DNA from: Treponema phagedenis
GTDB lineage: Bacteria > Spirochaetota > Spirochaetia > Treponematales > Treponemataceae
Assembly: GCF_008153345.1 (NCBI RefSeq)
Contig: NZ_CP042818.1
Coordinates: 2,939,001 to 3,003,000 of the forward strand
Direction: 5' to 3'
Length of the DNA stretch: 64,000 nt
Positions 37,675 through 45,398 of the stretch are shown here, in pieces. The notes beneath the pieces are model-generated. The model was not told the origin of the DNA. It searched no databases and was given only the letters and a program-made list of their open reading frames with translations. The position numbers were made by a program, and so were the translations under genes. Each line of letters begins with the position of its first letter. Positions within the stretch are counted from its first letter, which is position 1.

Positions 37675-38100
37675 TAGTGCAGCGTTCTATGATTAGCTTA
37701 CTGTTATGCTGATCAAAACATCCAACGATACCGGATTTAAGCATTCCTATGGTAAGCCCTTGCTAAATTCCAAACGATGTTTTGCCTGATACTCCAACGT
37801 AAACAGGCAAAACTCGTAGGCGAACCAAAAGTAGAAATTCTAAGGGTTCGCCCTTGTGCCGTGTCGAACTCTTTCTATACATCGAAGTTTTCAAACTCGC
37901 AAGGTTTGGTTTTGACATGGACGTCAAAACTCAGAACCGCCACGGACGCCCGTGGTTCCGAGCAGAAAAGTAGCGCAAAAAGAACCGAAGTCCATGACTT
38001 GGTTTTTGTAGTTACGCAAACCTAAGTCGACCGGTTTAAAACCGAAATCTGAAAATAAGAGTTTTCGGTTTTAAACATTGCTTTACATTGTAGCACGCGG
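37675..38100 (-). mobile_element. MITE-like element, copy 12 (far end decayed)
   Basis: TAGTGCAGCGTTCTATGATT opens at 37675, nine bases after a stop codon. Modules: GTTTTGCCTG...CAGGCAAAAC, a GGCGAACC...GGTTCGCC hairpin (near 37820-37852), TTTTGAC-ATGGAC-GTCAAAA, and ACCGCC-ACGGAC-GCCCGT, in which the two arms come from different module types. An AAAACCGAAA...TTTCGGTTTT-like stem near 38037-38075 follows. Confidence 0.65.
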
Positions 38101-38381
38101 CGGTCTGTAGGTGTTAAGTTCCGGCAAAGTGTAAGGTAAAGCCAGCTTTCTGTACGCTGCAAACTGCAACGCCCGTATATAAAACGGGTTCCCAAATTTT
38201 TATGTAATTTTAGCGGATATTTTCTCCTGCCTATTTTATCCGTAATTGAAACTTAAAGCGAATGCGCATCGTTTTGTTTTTCTCTGTTTTTGTTCAGGGG
38301 AGCTGTTTAAATTTCATGAAGCAATGCATCCTCCGCAAAAAACTTCTTGTACTCTTGCGGTGTTTATGTTACTCTTTGATT
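38101..38381. other. Intergenic region upstream of ruvA
   Basis: CAAACTGCAACGCCC at 38160 repeats the short motif seen at 7704, 25141 and 36230, here followed by an ACGGG-complementary CCCGT hairpin. An open frame upstream of ruvA from 38262 lacks similarity to RuvA and is not accepted. Confidence 0.35.
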
Positions 38382-38993
38382 ATGTTTAACAGCATTAACG
38401 GTGTGCTTACCGAAAAATCTTCGGAGAGTATTTGTATAGAAACGCATGGGATTGAATGGAGTGTTGCGGTTTCCGCAAAGAGTTTGGATAGCTTCGGAAT
38501 GGTCGGAGCAACGGTTCGAGTTTTTACGTGGTTGTATCATCGTGAAGATCAGATGCGGCTTTTCGGTTTTCCTACACGAGAAGAAAGGGCTTTGTTCCTT
38601 GACCTTATTAAGGTGGACGGGATTGGGCCGAAGCAAGCGTTGCGAATTCTCTCGGGGATCACTGCGGAAAATTTGGAGACAGCACTTGAAGAAGGTGATG
38701 TTCATTTACTGCAAACAATTCCCGGGGTCGGCAAAAAAACTGCACAGAAAATGGTGCTTGCATTAAAGGGACAGCTTTCCAATATTCACGAAATCGGAAA
38801 GTCGGCAAGTATACCGCAGTCCGAGTTTGAGGATATTATTCAAGCGCTGGTACAAATGGGGTATGATCGAAAGGCGGCAACGGAGCAAGTTGAAGCGGCA
38901 GCGAGTGCTTTGCGCAGTAAGGGCGCTAACCCGCAAGAAAATGAAAACGAGTTATTCAGATCCGCAATTGTTGCCTTAAGTACTGGAAAATAA
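38382..38993 (+). CDS. ruvA: Holliday junction branch-migration protein RuvA
   Basis: A 203-aa protein with all three RuvA domains: an N-terminal OB fold (MFNSINGVLTEKSSESICIETHGIEWSV), two helix-hairpin-helix motifs (LDLIKVDGIGPKQALRIL and LLQTIPGVGKKTAQKMVLAL) and the C-terminal RuvB-binding helices (EDIIQALVQMGYDRKAATEQVEAA). RuvA tetramers hold Holliday junctions for the RuvB motor. I start at ATG 38382, where homologues start; there is no Shine-Dalgarno sequence. ruvB is not in the window. mtnK follows after 52 bases. Confidence 0.93.
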   Translation: MFNSINGVLTEKSSESICIETHGIEWSVAVSAKSLDSFGMVGATVRVFTWLYHREDQMRLFGFPTREERALFLDLIKVDGIGPKQALRILSGITAENLETALEEGDVHLLQTIPGVGKKTAQKMVLALKGQLSNIHEIGKSASIPQSEFEDIIQALVQMGYDRKAATEQVEAAASALRSKGANPQENENELFRSAIVALSTGK

Positions 38994-39045
38994 TATTTTA
39001 TAATTCCGGACTATTATCTTTGGTAACTTTTAAAATAGGGAATGT

Positions 39046-40194
39046 ATGAAAAGAAAAACCATATTAACGGAAAAAACCGCCATTGATTATATTCGCTCAA
39101 AAACCGACTTTTTTTCCGCAAACGAGCGATTGGTATGTGAAGAAATCGGAGACGGAAATATTAATTATGTGTTTAGAATAAAGAGTGTGGATAGCGGACT
39201 TTCAGCTATTATCAAACAGGCAGATGCGCAAACACGGGTACGTCCCGACGGGTATCTTGACCCTGCAAGAAACACGCGGGAGGCGGAAGCCTTACAACTA
39301 TATGAAAAACTTTTTCCGCAATCGGTTCCGCATGTTTTCCTGATTGATACTGAAAACTCATGTATGATTATGCAGGATATCGGCGAATATAAAAATTTAA
39401 AACAAGAGCTTTTGCATAATAACGGTGTTCCCTGCTTTGCCGAATGTATTACCGATTTTATCGTTAAAACGCAACTGCCACTCACTGATTTTATTTGTCC
39501 GCCTCAAGAAAAAAAGGAATTAATTTGCCGATTTATGAACCCTGATCTTTGTGCAATTACCGAAGATTTAGTGTTTACGCATCCCTATAAAGATGTCAGA
39601 AACAGGAATATTCTTTTTAAACCGAATGAGGATTGGCTTAGAAAGAATGTGGAAGAAAATACGGATTTGCATGTGTATGTTGGTAAACTTAAGTTGAAAT
39701 TTCAAAATATGCCGCAAAGCTTAATTCACGGGGATTTGCATTCAGGCTCTGTTTTTGTAAAACACATAAATGCAAAAACCCTTATAAAGGTTATAGATCC
39801 TGAGTTTGCTTTTTTCGGTCCGATTGCATACGATGTAGGGAATGTTTTTGCGCATCTTTTTTTTACAAAAGTCTATGCGGAAGTACACAATTTTAAAAAA
39901 ACTGAAACTTGGGCAAAAGAAAATCTTCATGCCCTCCCGACTCTTTTTGAACAAAAGGCTGTACAATTTTTAAAAGCCAATACGGTTGATCCCTTATATC
40001 GAAATGATTCTTTGATTAAAGATTTTGTACAAGAAATTCTTGCCGATGCACAAGGCTTTGCGGGAACAGAAATAATCCGGCGAGTAGTCGGCTCGGCAAA
40101 AACGCCGGAAATAACAACACTGTCTGATACGGAGCAAAGAATTTTTGCAGAACAAAAACTTATCCAAACGGGTATTCAATTATTAATGAAATAA
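39046..40194 (+). CDS. mtnK: S-methyl-5-thioribose kinase
   Basis: A 382-aa kinase of the choline-kinase-like fold. The nucleotide loop is GDGNINYVFR (35-44), the catalytic loop HGDLHSGS (228-235) and the Mg site DPEFAFFGP (251-259), all characteristic of MtnK. It phosphorylates methylthioribose in the methionine salvage pathway in the cytosol. No other salvage gene (mtnA and so on) is adjacent. Length fits the family. The ribosome site (AGGGAATGT) is moderate. Confidence 0.9.
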   Translation: MKRKTILTEKTAIDYIRSKTDFFSANERLVCEEIGDGNINYVFRIKSVDSGLSAIIKQADAQTRVRPDGYLDPARNTREAEALQLYEKLFPQSVPHVFLIDTENSCMIMQDIGEYKNLKQELLHNNGVPCFAECITDFIVKTQLPLTDFICPPQEKKELICRFMNPDLCAITEDLVFTHPYKDVRNRNILFKPNEDWLRKNVEENTDLHVYVGKLKLKFQNMPQSLIHGDLHSGSVFVKHINAKTLIKVIDPEFAFFGPIAYDVGNVFAHLFFTKVYAEVHNFKKTETWAKENLHALPTLFEQKAVQFLKANTVDPLYRNDSLIKDFVQEILADAQGFAGTEIIRRVVGSAKTPEITTLSDTEQRIFAEQKLIQTGIQLLMK

Positions 40195-40340
40195 TTATCT
40201 AAACCCGTGAAGAGCGCAAAATTTTTTAATACTTGTCAAAAGTATTCCGATACTATATTTTGAGAAATCCTTGGAAAAATTACAGGTCTGCAAAGGTTTT
40301 TATCTGTGATTGTAATTACTGTTAAAAAAGGAATTAAAAC

Positions 40341-42764
40341 ATGCTTTGTATTTATTTTGAAGTTCCATACCGACGGCAACTCATGCGGATTGCTCCATCC
40401 GAAACAGTAGAATTTTTTACTAAATTAAAAGATATGGCTTCATACAATGGAGCGAAAATTGCTGAAATCCAATTCAATCATATTTTTACATTTATTGAAG
40501 AAAGCATTGCGCATGTATTTTCTTGTACAAGATTTTTGCAGGCAACGTATAAGCTTCTTAAAAAAAATGCTTTTCGGTTTTCCGAATACCGTATTGTAAT
40601 TGACGATTTGCCTACCTCAGACACAGAAAACCTTATAGATCATTTTATGCATTTTCAAAAAAAACTTATTCCTGACAGAGGATTTTTTGTCACAATGACT
40701 GCGAAGCAGGTTTTAAAAGAATACATGAATTTCCAATATGTTCCGGAAATTGATATGTACCAAATGATTTCATTTACGCAGCCTTCAAATAAAACCGACG
40801 AAAATCAAATCGAACCAAACAGTTTTATTGTTAATCAATATTCTACCTGTCCTGCAGCCTTGTATAATTTTTTCAGTATGCATCCTGTTAACGAAAAAGA
40901 TTTTACTATACTGAATACCGAAGAAAAAAAAGTACTTGCCGAAACAAAAGCATCTCTTGCATTTTATAAACGATATCGTTTTTCTGCTGAATTTCCTCAA
41001 TACTTGGCAGATGCATTTTTGCAACACATGGGTTTATGTTGTAAACTCTACCGAAAGGCATATAAGATTGATGATGCACCGATCATTTATGTAGAGTCCA
41101 TTGAAGATGAAGAAAATTATAAGCAAGCTGAAAAAATACTCTGGGCAAGCTCATCATCGCCTATTAGAAATATGCCGAAGTCAGAGGCGAATATAGATGA
41201 TATTCCGCAAGACCTTGCGGAACTTATGTATACAACAATAGTTGCATCTCATTATATTTTTGCAGATGAGATGGAAGATTTTTTTCTTTCATTAAAAAAG
41301 AATGCCGGCTTTTTCTCCGACCTGCTTTTGCAAATGGACAGATATGGAATCACATTGATTAAAAATAATATTTATTCTGTTCCGATAAGCATTTTTACTA
41401 CGCTTGAAAAAAAGATTCAACAGCGGAAAGAATATCTTTTTAGATTTGTTGCCTCTTTCCTTTGGAAAAAATATCAGGCAGGAAGTTTGCATGCAGATGA
41501 TAACCTTTGTGCAATTTTTAAAACACTTCATTCAGATTCTACTTCCATATTCTTTTTGCATAATTTCTTTGATAAATATTCGGATGTAAATATTCTTCAT
41601 GTAGATATTGATGAGTATCAATACGAGCCTTTTTATGCGGTAATAAAAAAATATCAGCAAGCGTTGCGGTTAAGTTTTCAAGGAGATCCGCTTGGAGCAT
41701 TTCAGGCAACAAAATCAGTGCTGAGCATTTTGCAAGAGGATCATTTTTTAGCGGGAGAATACCGCACCTTTTCTCTTTTAGGATTTCTTTCTTTACAACA
41801 AAATAAGCTTAGCGATGCGGTAACGTACTTTGACTACGCTTTAGATGATGCCGAGAGCTTACGTGATTCAGGATTTATTTGTGAAGCACTTTTTCATATT
41901 GCAATAACTTATTTTTTACAAAACAATATTAGCCAAGCGCAAACCTTTTTAATAAAACTCTCAGATGCAATTAATATCTACTTTGAACAAACATGGAAAA
42001 TTCCAATGCTATTTTTACGCGGTAGAATTGCACTTAAACTCGGAGAGCATGAAAGTGCGAAAAAAATATTTGATGAGGCAACGGATTTAGCAGAACTTTA
42101 TTTTGACCAATGGAAAACACTCTGTATAATATGGTCTGCACGCGCGGTTTCATTAAACGGGAAAACACACCTTGCACAAAAAGTTTTTCTTGACCATATA
42201 TACTCCGACACTGATGCCGCATTATTTTTCTTGGAATCATTACTCCTTTCACCTATCAATAATGATGAAATTTCCAACCTCCATATTCACTTTGATGATA
42301 TGACTCTTAATCAACTGCATTGCCTTTCCTCAAAAGATACAAAAATTTCAAACGGATATTCATTTGCGGAAGATTTTATTTGGGGAAGAATATATGAGCA
42401 ATCGATATGCACAAAAATGTATCAATTTTTTTTAACATATTATCGATGCAGAATTCATTTATTGCAGAATAAAGAAGAGGATAAAATTACTCCTGAGCTG
42501 AGTAAACTGGAAGAAGCTGCAGGGCAAGCTCTTCATATTAACGATCCGTTCGCCTCTATCTACCTGTATCTTTGCTTTGATATCTATTCGCAGATAGAAG
42601 GAACGGAGAGTGCTTCCGCCAGCGCCTATTTAAGCAAAGCGTTTAAAGCAATGCAGTACTCAATTATAAATATCGGAGAAAACAGCATCCGCCAACAATT
42701 TATGCAGGACAATGTATGGAACAGCAAACTCTTTTCCGCTGCTCAAAATAATAAACTTATTTAG
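40341..42764 (+). CDS. Large TPR-containing protein, unknown function
   Basis: An 807-aa soluble protein. The N-terminal 150 residues (YFEVPYRRQLMRIAPSETVEFFTKLKDMASYNGA) form an alpha/beta region I do not recognise. Residues about 440-620 hold TPR-like helices (YRTFSLLGFLSLQQNKLSDAVTYFDYALDDAE, ALFHIAITYFLQNNISQAQTFL, LGEHESAKKIFDEATDLAELYF). A scaffold or regulatory role is inference. The start has AAAAAAGGAA upstream. Its stop TAG (42762-42764) is the first triplet of a MITE-like element, so the native end may have been trimmed. Confidence 0.7.
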   Translation: MLCIYFEVPYRRQLMRIAPSETVEFFTKLKDMASYNGAKIAEIQFNHIFTFIEESIAHVFSCTRFLQATYKLLKKNAFRFSEYRIVIDDLPTSDTENLIDHFMHFQKKLIPDRGFFVTMTAKQVLKEYMNFQYVPEIDMYQMISFTQPSNKTDENQIEPNSFIVNQYSTCPAALYNFFSMHPVNEKDFTILNTEEKKVLAETKASLAFYKRYRFSAEFPQYLADAFLQHMGLCCKLYRKAYKIDDAPIIYVESIEDEENYKQAEKILWASSSSPIRNMPKSEANIDDIPQDLAELMYTTIVASHYIFADEMEDFFLSLKKNAGFFSDLLLQMDRYGITLIKNNIYSVPISIFTTLEKKIQQRKEYLFRFVASFLWKKYQAGSLHADDNLCAIFKTLHSDSTSIFFLHNFFDKYSDVNILHVDIDEYQYEPFYAVIKKYQQALRLSFQGDPLGAFQATKSVLSILQEDHFLAGEYRTFSLLGFLSLQQNKLSDAVTYFDYALDDAESLRDSGFICEALFHIAITYFLQNNISQAQTFLIKLSDAINIYFEQTWKIPMLFLRGRIALKLGEHESAKKIFDEATDLAELYFDQWKTLCIIWSARAVSLNGKTHLAQKVFLDHIYSDTDAALFFLESLLLSPINNDEISNLHIHFDDMTLNQLHCLSSKDTKISNGYSFAEDFIWGRIYEQSICTKMYQFFLTYYRCRIHLLQNKEEDKITPELSKLEEAAGQALHINDPFASIYLYLCFDIYSQIEGTESASASAYLSKAFKAMQYSIINIGENSIRQQFMQDNVWNSKLFSAAQNNKLI

Positions 42765-43222
42765 TGTAGTGTTTTTTTTGATAACCCGATTGTTTAACTC
42801 ACTCAATACGAATCATAAACTTTTATAAAACTAATACAGCGTTTTTTTAATAAATCGATTCGTTTTTAATACATCTTACCAAAACGTAAAAAATTTTATA
42901 AAAAAGAGTTCGACACAACGGTTTCATTTTGCCGTCCATGGCAAAATGAAACCTGCGAGTTTTAAAAGCACTTTAAAGCAGCTGTGCTTTTAAAACGTCA
43001 CTTCTGTTTGGAACCACCGCCGTCCGCGGCGGTTCTGAGTTTTTGACGTCCTTGTCAAAAACTAAACCAGGAGTTTTAAAGCTTTGTAAATTACTTTACT
43101 TTAAAACATCGTTTGGAATTTCGCAACGGTGAGCAAACTTACCATAGTGATGCTGAAGCTGCAAGCCTCCTGTTGATGTTCCCATAGGCATAACAGCAAC
43201 GTAAGCACAAAACGTTCTATTA
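42762..43222 (+). mobile_element. MITE-like element, copy 13, with a nested second left end
   Basis: TAGTGTAGTGTTTTTTTTGA at 42762 and TAATACAGCGTTTTTTTAAT near 42833 are two successive left ends, suggesting one element inserted in another. The interior has GGTTTCATTTTGCC, loop GTCCAT, GGCAAAATGAAACC, then ACCGCC-GTCCGC-GGCGGT and TTTTTGAC-GTCCTT-GTCAAAAA. The right end is AAAACGTTCTATTA to 43222. Confidence 0.75.
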
Positions 43223-43264
43223 GTTGTTTTGGGATAGTATTGTTTTTGACTTCAGTAAAATTAA

Positions 43265-43300
43265 AAAAGCCGGCAGTGTTTTAGCCGGCTTTTATTATAC
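43265..43300. terminator. Bidirectional rho-independent terminator
   Basis: AAAAGCCGGC (43265-43274) pairs with GCCGGCTTTT (43284-43293) around a nine-base loop, with T-rich runs on both strands. On the minus strand it lies about 80 bases after ccdA. Confidence 0.8.
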
Positions 43301-43372
43301 TTTTTAAACAAAAGTTTTTCTTGCTGTTTGCAAAGCTTCTCACATCAAGCGTTATAAACCAAATGCAAGCAA

Positions 43373-44167
43373 TCAACCTCCCTGATATTGAAACCAGCGC
43401 GCAAGAAAACCCGCAATTTGTTTGAACGGTGTAATTCCCGTTTTTGAGTATTCTTCTAAAGCAAACCCCAGCTTTAAAAACCCTCTGCTTATGGCGGCTA
43501 ATCCCGATGTCAGCATAAGGATACCGAAGATGATTATTAAAATCCCGGAAATAATTTTAACCGCTTTCATATGCTGTTTAAACCAATTGAGGATCGGTTC
43601 CGCCTTATCAAAAAAGAGTCCTACCAATAAAAACGGAAGCCCCAACCCGAGTGAATACATGGCAAGCAGCAGCGCCGCATAAAGCGCATTCCCTGAGCTT
43701 GCCGCATAAAATAAAATTGAGGACAAAATAGGTCCGATACAGGGCGTCCAGCCTGCGGCGAAAAGCATTCCGAATAAAAATGCTTTCACGGGGCCGGCGT
43801 TTTTCATATCAGTGTGCCCCCGCTGCTCGGTGCGCAAAAAAGGAATAAAGTCAAAAATAATATTGATCCCTAAAAGTATGACTAGCCCGCCGGCAATTCG
43901 AGTAATAATTATAAGGGATCGCCCGCCGGCAAGCTGCATTCCCCCGCCGAACAAAAGGGACAGTAATACAAAAACAGCGGTAAACCCCAAAACAAAAAAC
44001 AGACTGCGGAAAAATAACTGCAGCCGCGCCTTTCCTTCTCTGATATTGCTTACAGACTCTCCTGAAATAAACGAAAGGTACACAGGGATAAGCGGCAAAA
44101 CGCAAGGACTTAAAAACGAAAGTAAGCCCGCCAAGAGAGATCCTAAAATTCCGGGAGCACTATTCAT
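43373..44167 (-). CDS. ccdA: CcdA/DsbD-type thiol-disulfide electron transporter
   Basis: A 264-aa membrane protein with about six helices. GLLSFLSPCVLPLIPVYLSFISG near the start and FAAGWTPCIGPILSSILFYA in the middle contain the paired cysteines that carry electrons across the inner membrane. ATG 44167 overlaps the stop of the thioredoxin-like gene by eight bases; an earlier in-frame start lies inside that gene. The tight coupling indicates that it keeps the TlpA-like lipoprotein reduced. Confidence 0.9.
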   Translation of the reverse strand: MNSAPGILGSLLAGLLSFLSPCVLPLIPVYLSFISGESVSNIREGKARLQLFFRSLFFVLGFTAVFVLLSLLFGGGMQLAGGRSLIIITRIAGGLVILLGINIIFDFIPFLRTEQRGHTDMKNAGPVKAFLFGMLFAAGWTPCIGPILSSILFYAASSGNALYAALLLAMYSLGLGLPFLLVGLFFDKAEPILNWFKQHMKAVKIISGILIIIFGILMLTSGLAAISRGFLKLGFALEEYSKTGITPFKQIAGFLARWFQYQGG

Positions 44168-44738
44168 TTGCCAACTCTTTAAAAATTTTAATAATTTCAG
44201 GCTGATCGTATTCAAGCCCGCCGATAACAACGGCAACGATTTTTCTTTCTTTATTGATTACATACGTGGTGGGAATTCCGCGTGAAGCAAAAATCGAACT
44301 CCATGTACCGGACTCGTCAAGATACACTGGGAAAGAATATTTTTCTTTAGAAATAAACGCTTCTACCTGCGATTTTGATTCTCCGACATCAACCGCTACA
44401 ATTTGAAAATCAGTTCCCTTCATAAGCTTGTGCATTTTTTCCAGTGAAGGCATTTCCGCGCGGCAGGGAGGGCACCACGTTGCCCAAAAATTAAGCAGGG
44501 TTATTTTTCCATGCAGATCATCCGCTTTTATTGTACCGCCTTTTAAGCCTTCAACAGAAAAATCTGCAGGGATATCCATCGGCTTCGGATAAATATAAAA
44601 TCTAAATTGTTCAAGCTGCCGAATCCCGCTTGCGGTTTTTGAATCCGCTTGAGCTTCTTTCTCTGAACACCCAAAAAAGAACAGCGCAACCATAAAAGGC
44701 AGCACCATGGTTTTAATATTTTTACTAAGTCTATTCAT
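44160..44738 (-). CDS. TlpA-like thioredoxin-fold lipoprotein
   Basis: A 192-aa lipoprotein: signal ending FFFGC (Cys24), then a TlpA/ResA-like domain with the active site NFWATWCPPC (Cys89, Cys92) and cis-proline at GIPTTYVI. It is expected to reduce disulfides in the periplasm with electrons from the coupled CcdA. The ATG follows a TTGCCT-17-TATATT promoter by only six bases and lacks a ribosome site, so the transcript is probably leaderless. Confidence 0.9.
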   Translation of the reverse strand: MNRLSKNIKTMVLPFMVALFFFGCSEKEAQADSKTASGIRQLEQFRFYIYPKPMDIPADFSVEGLKGGTIKADDLHGKITLLNFWATWCPPCRAEMPSLEKMHKLMKGTDFQIVAVDVGESKSQVEAFISKEKYSFPVYLDESGTWSSIFASRGIPTTYVINKERKIVAVVIGGLEYDQPEIIKIFKELANE

Positions 44739-44744
44739 AATTTT

Positions 44745-44773
44745 AATATACTTGAAAATAAAATTTTAGGCAA
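44745..44773 (-). promoter_or_regulatory. tlpA-ccdA promoter, apparently leaderless
   Basis: On the minus strand TTGCCT (44773-44768) and TATATT (44750-44745) are 17 bases apart, and the ATG begins six bases after the -10 box. Confidence 0.6.
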
Positions 44774-44842
44774 TCTTTCGTATTACAATGACTGAAAAAT
44801 AATGTAAAATCAACACGGGCTTTGTTACATACGCCATGATAG

Positions 44843-45398
44843 TAGTATCACGCCCATTTGATACCTCGATTAGATTTTTAATACAGCCGCTATAAATCAT
44901 AAAATAAAAAGAGTTCGACACAACGGTTTAGTTTTTGACGTCCATGTCAAAAACTAAACCACGAGTTTTAAAAGCACTTGGAAAAAGTTTGTGCTTTTAA
45001 ACATCGTTTCTGCGTGGAACCACTGCCATCCGTGGCAGTTCTGAGTTTTGCCGTCCATGGCAAAACCAAACCTGCGAGTTTAAAAGCTTCAATTTTACAA
45101 AACAGTGTTGATGCTTTTAAACATCGTTTCTGCTTGGAACCACCGCCGTCCGTGGCGGTTCTGAGTTTTGCCGTCCATGGCAAAACCAAACCTGCGAGTT
45201 TAAAAGCTTCAATTTTACAAAACAGTGTTGATGCTTTTAAACATCGCTTCTGCTTGGAACCACCGCCATCCGTGGCAGTTCTGAGTTCGACACGGCGCAA
45301 CGGCGAGTAATTTACCATAGGAATGCTTAAATCTGCACTCCCTTATTGTTGATACTCCGATTTTTATAACAGGAAGTTAATTACAAAACATTATACTA
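44843..45398 (+). mobile_element. MITE-like modular hairpin element, copy 14, abutting IS630
   Basis: Left end TAGTATCACGCCCATTTGAT at 44843; right end AATTACAAAACATTATACTA to 45398, sharing its final TA with the IS630-family element. It carries a 15-bp-stem hairpin GGTTTAGTTTTTGAC (44925-44939), loop GTCCAT, GTCAAAAACTAAACC (44946-44960), then a block repeated with a 120-bp period. Confidence 0.82.
45001..45280. repeat. 120-bp tandem period within copy 14
   Basis: The text ACATCGYTTCTGCKTGGAAC recurs at 45001, 45121 and 45241. Each unit holds one RTCCGT-loop hairpin, one GTCCAT-loop hairpin and one GTTTAAAAGC...GCTTTTAAAC hairpin. The period is a multiple of three, so long frames open by chance on both strands. 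Confidence 0.8.

Noticed and set aside
38262-38381. N-terminal extension of RuvA from 38262
   Set aside because: RuvA proteins start at the OB-fold methionine (38382); the upstream residues are hydrophobic and unmatched.
38500-38520. A GGTTCGAGT tRNA-like T-loop motif
   Set aside because: It is inside ruvA in frame and no cloverleaf can be formed around it.
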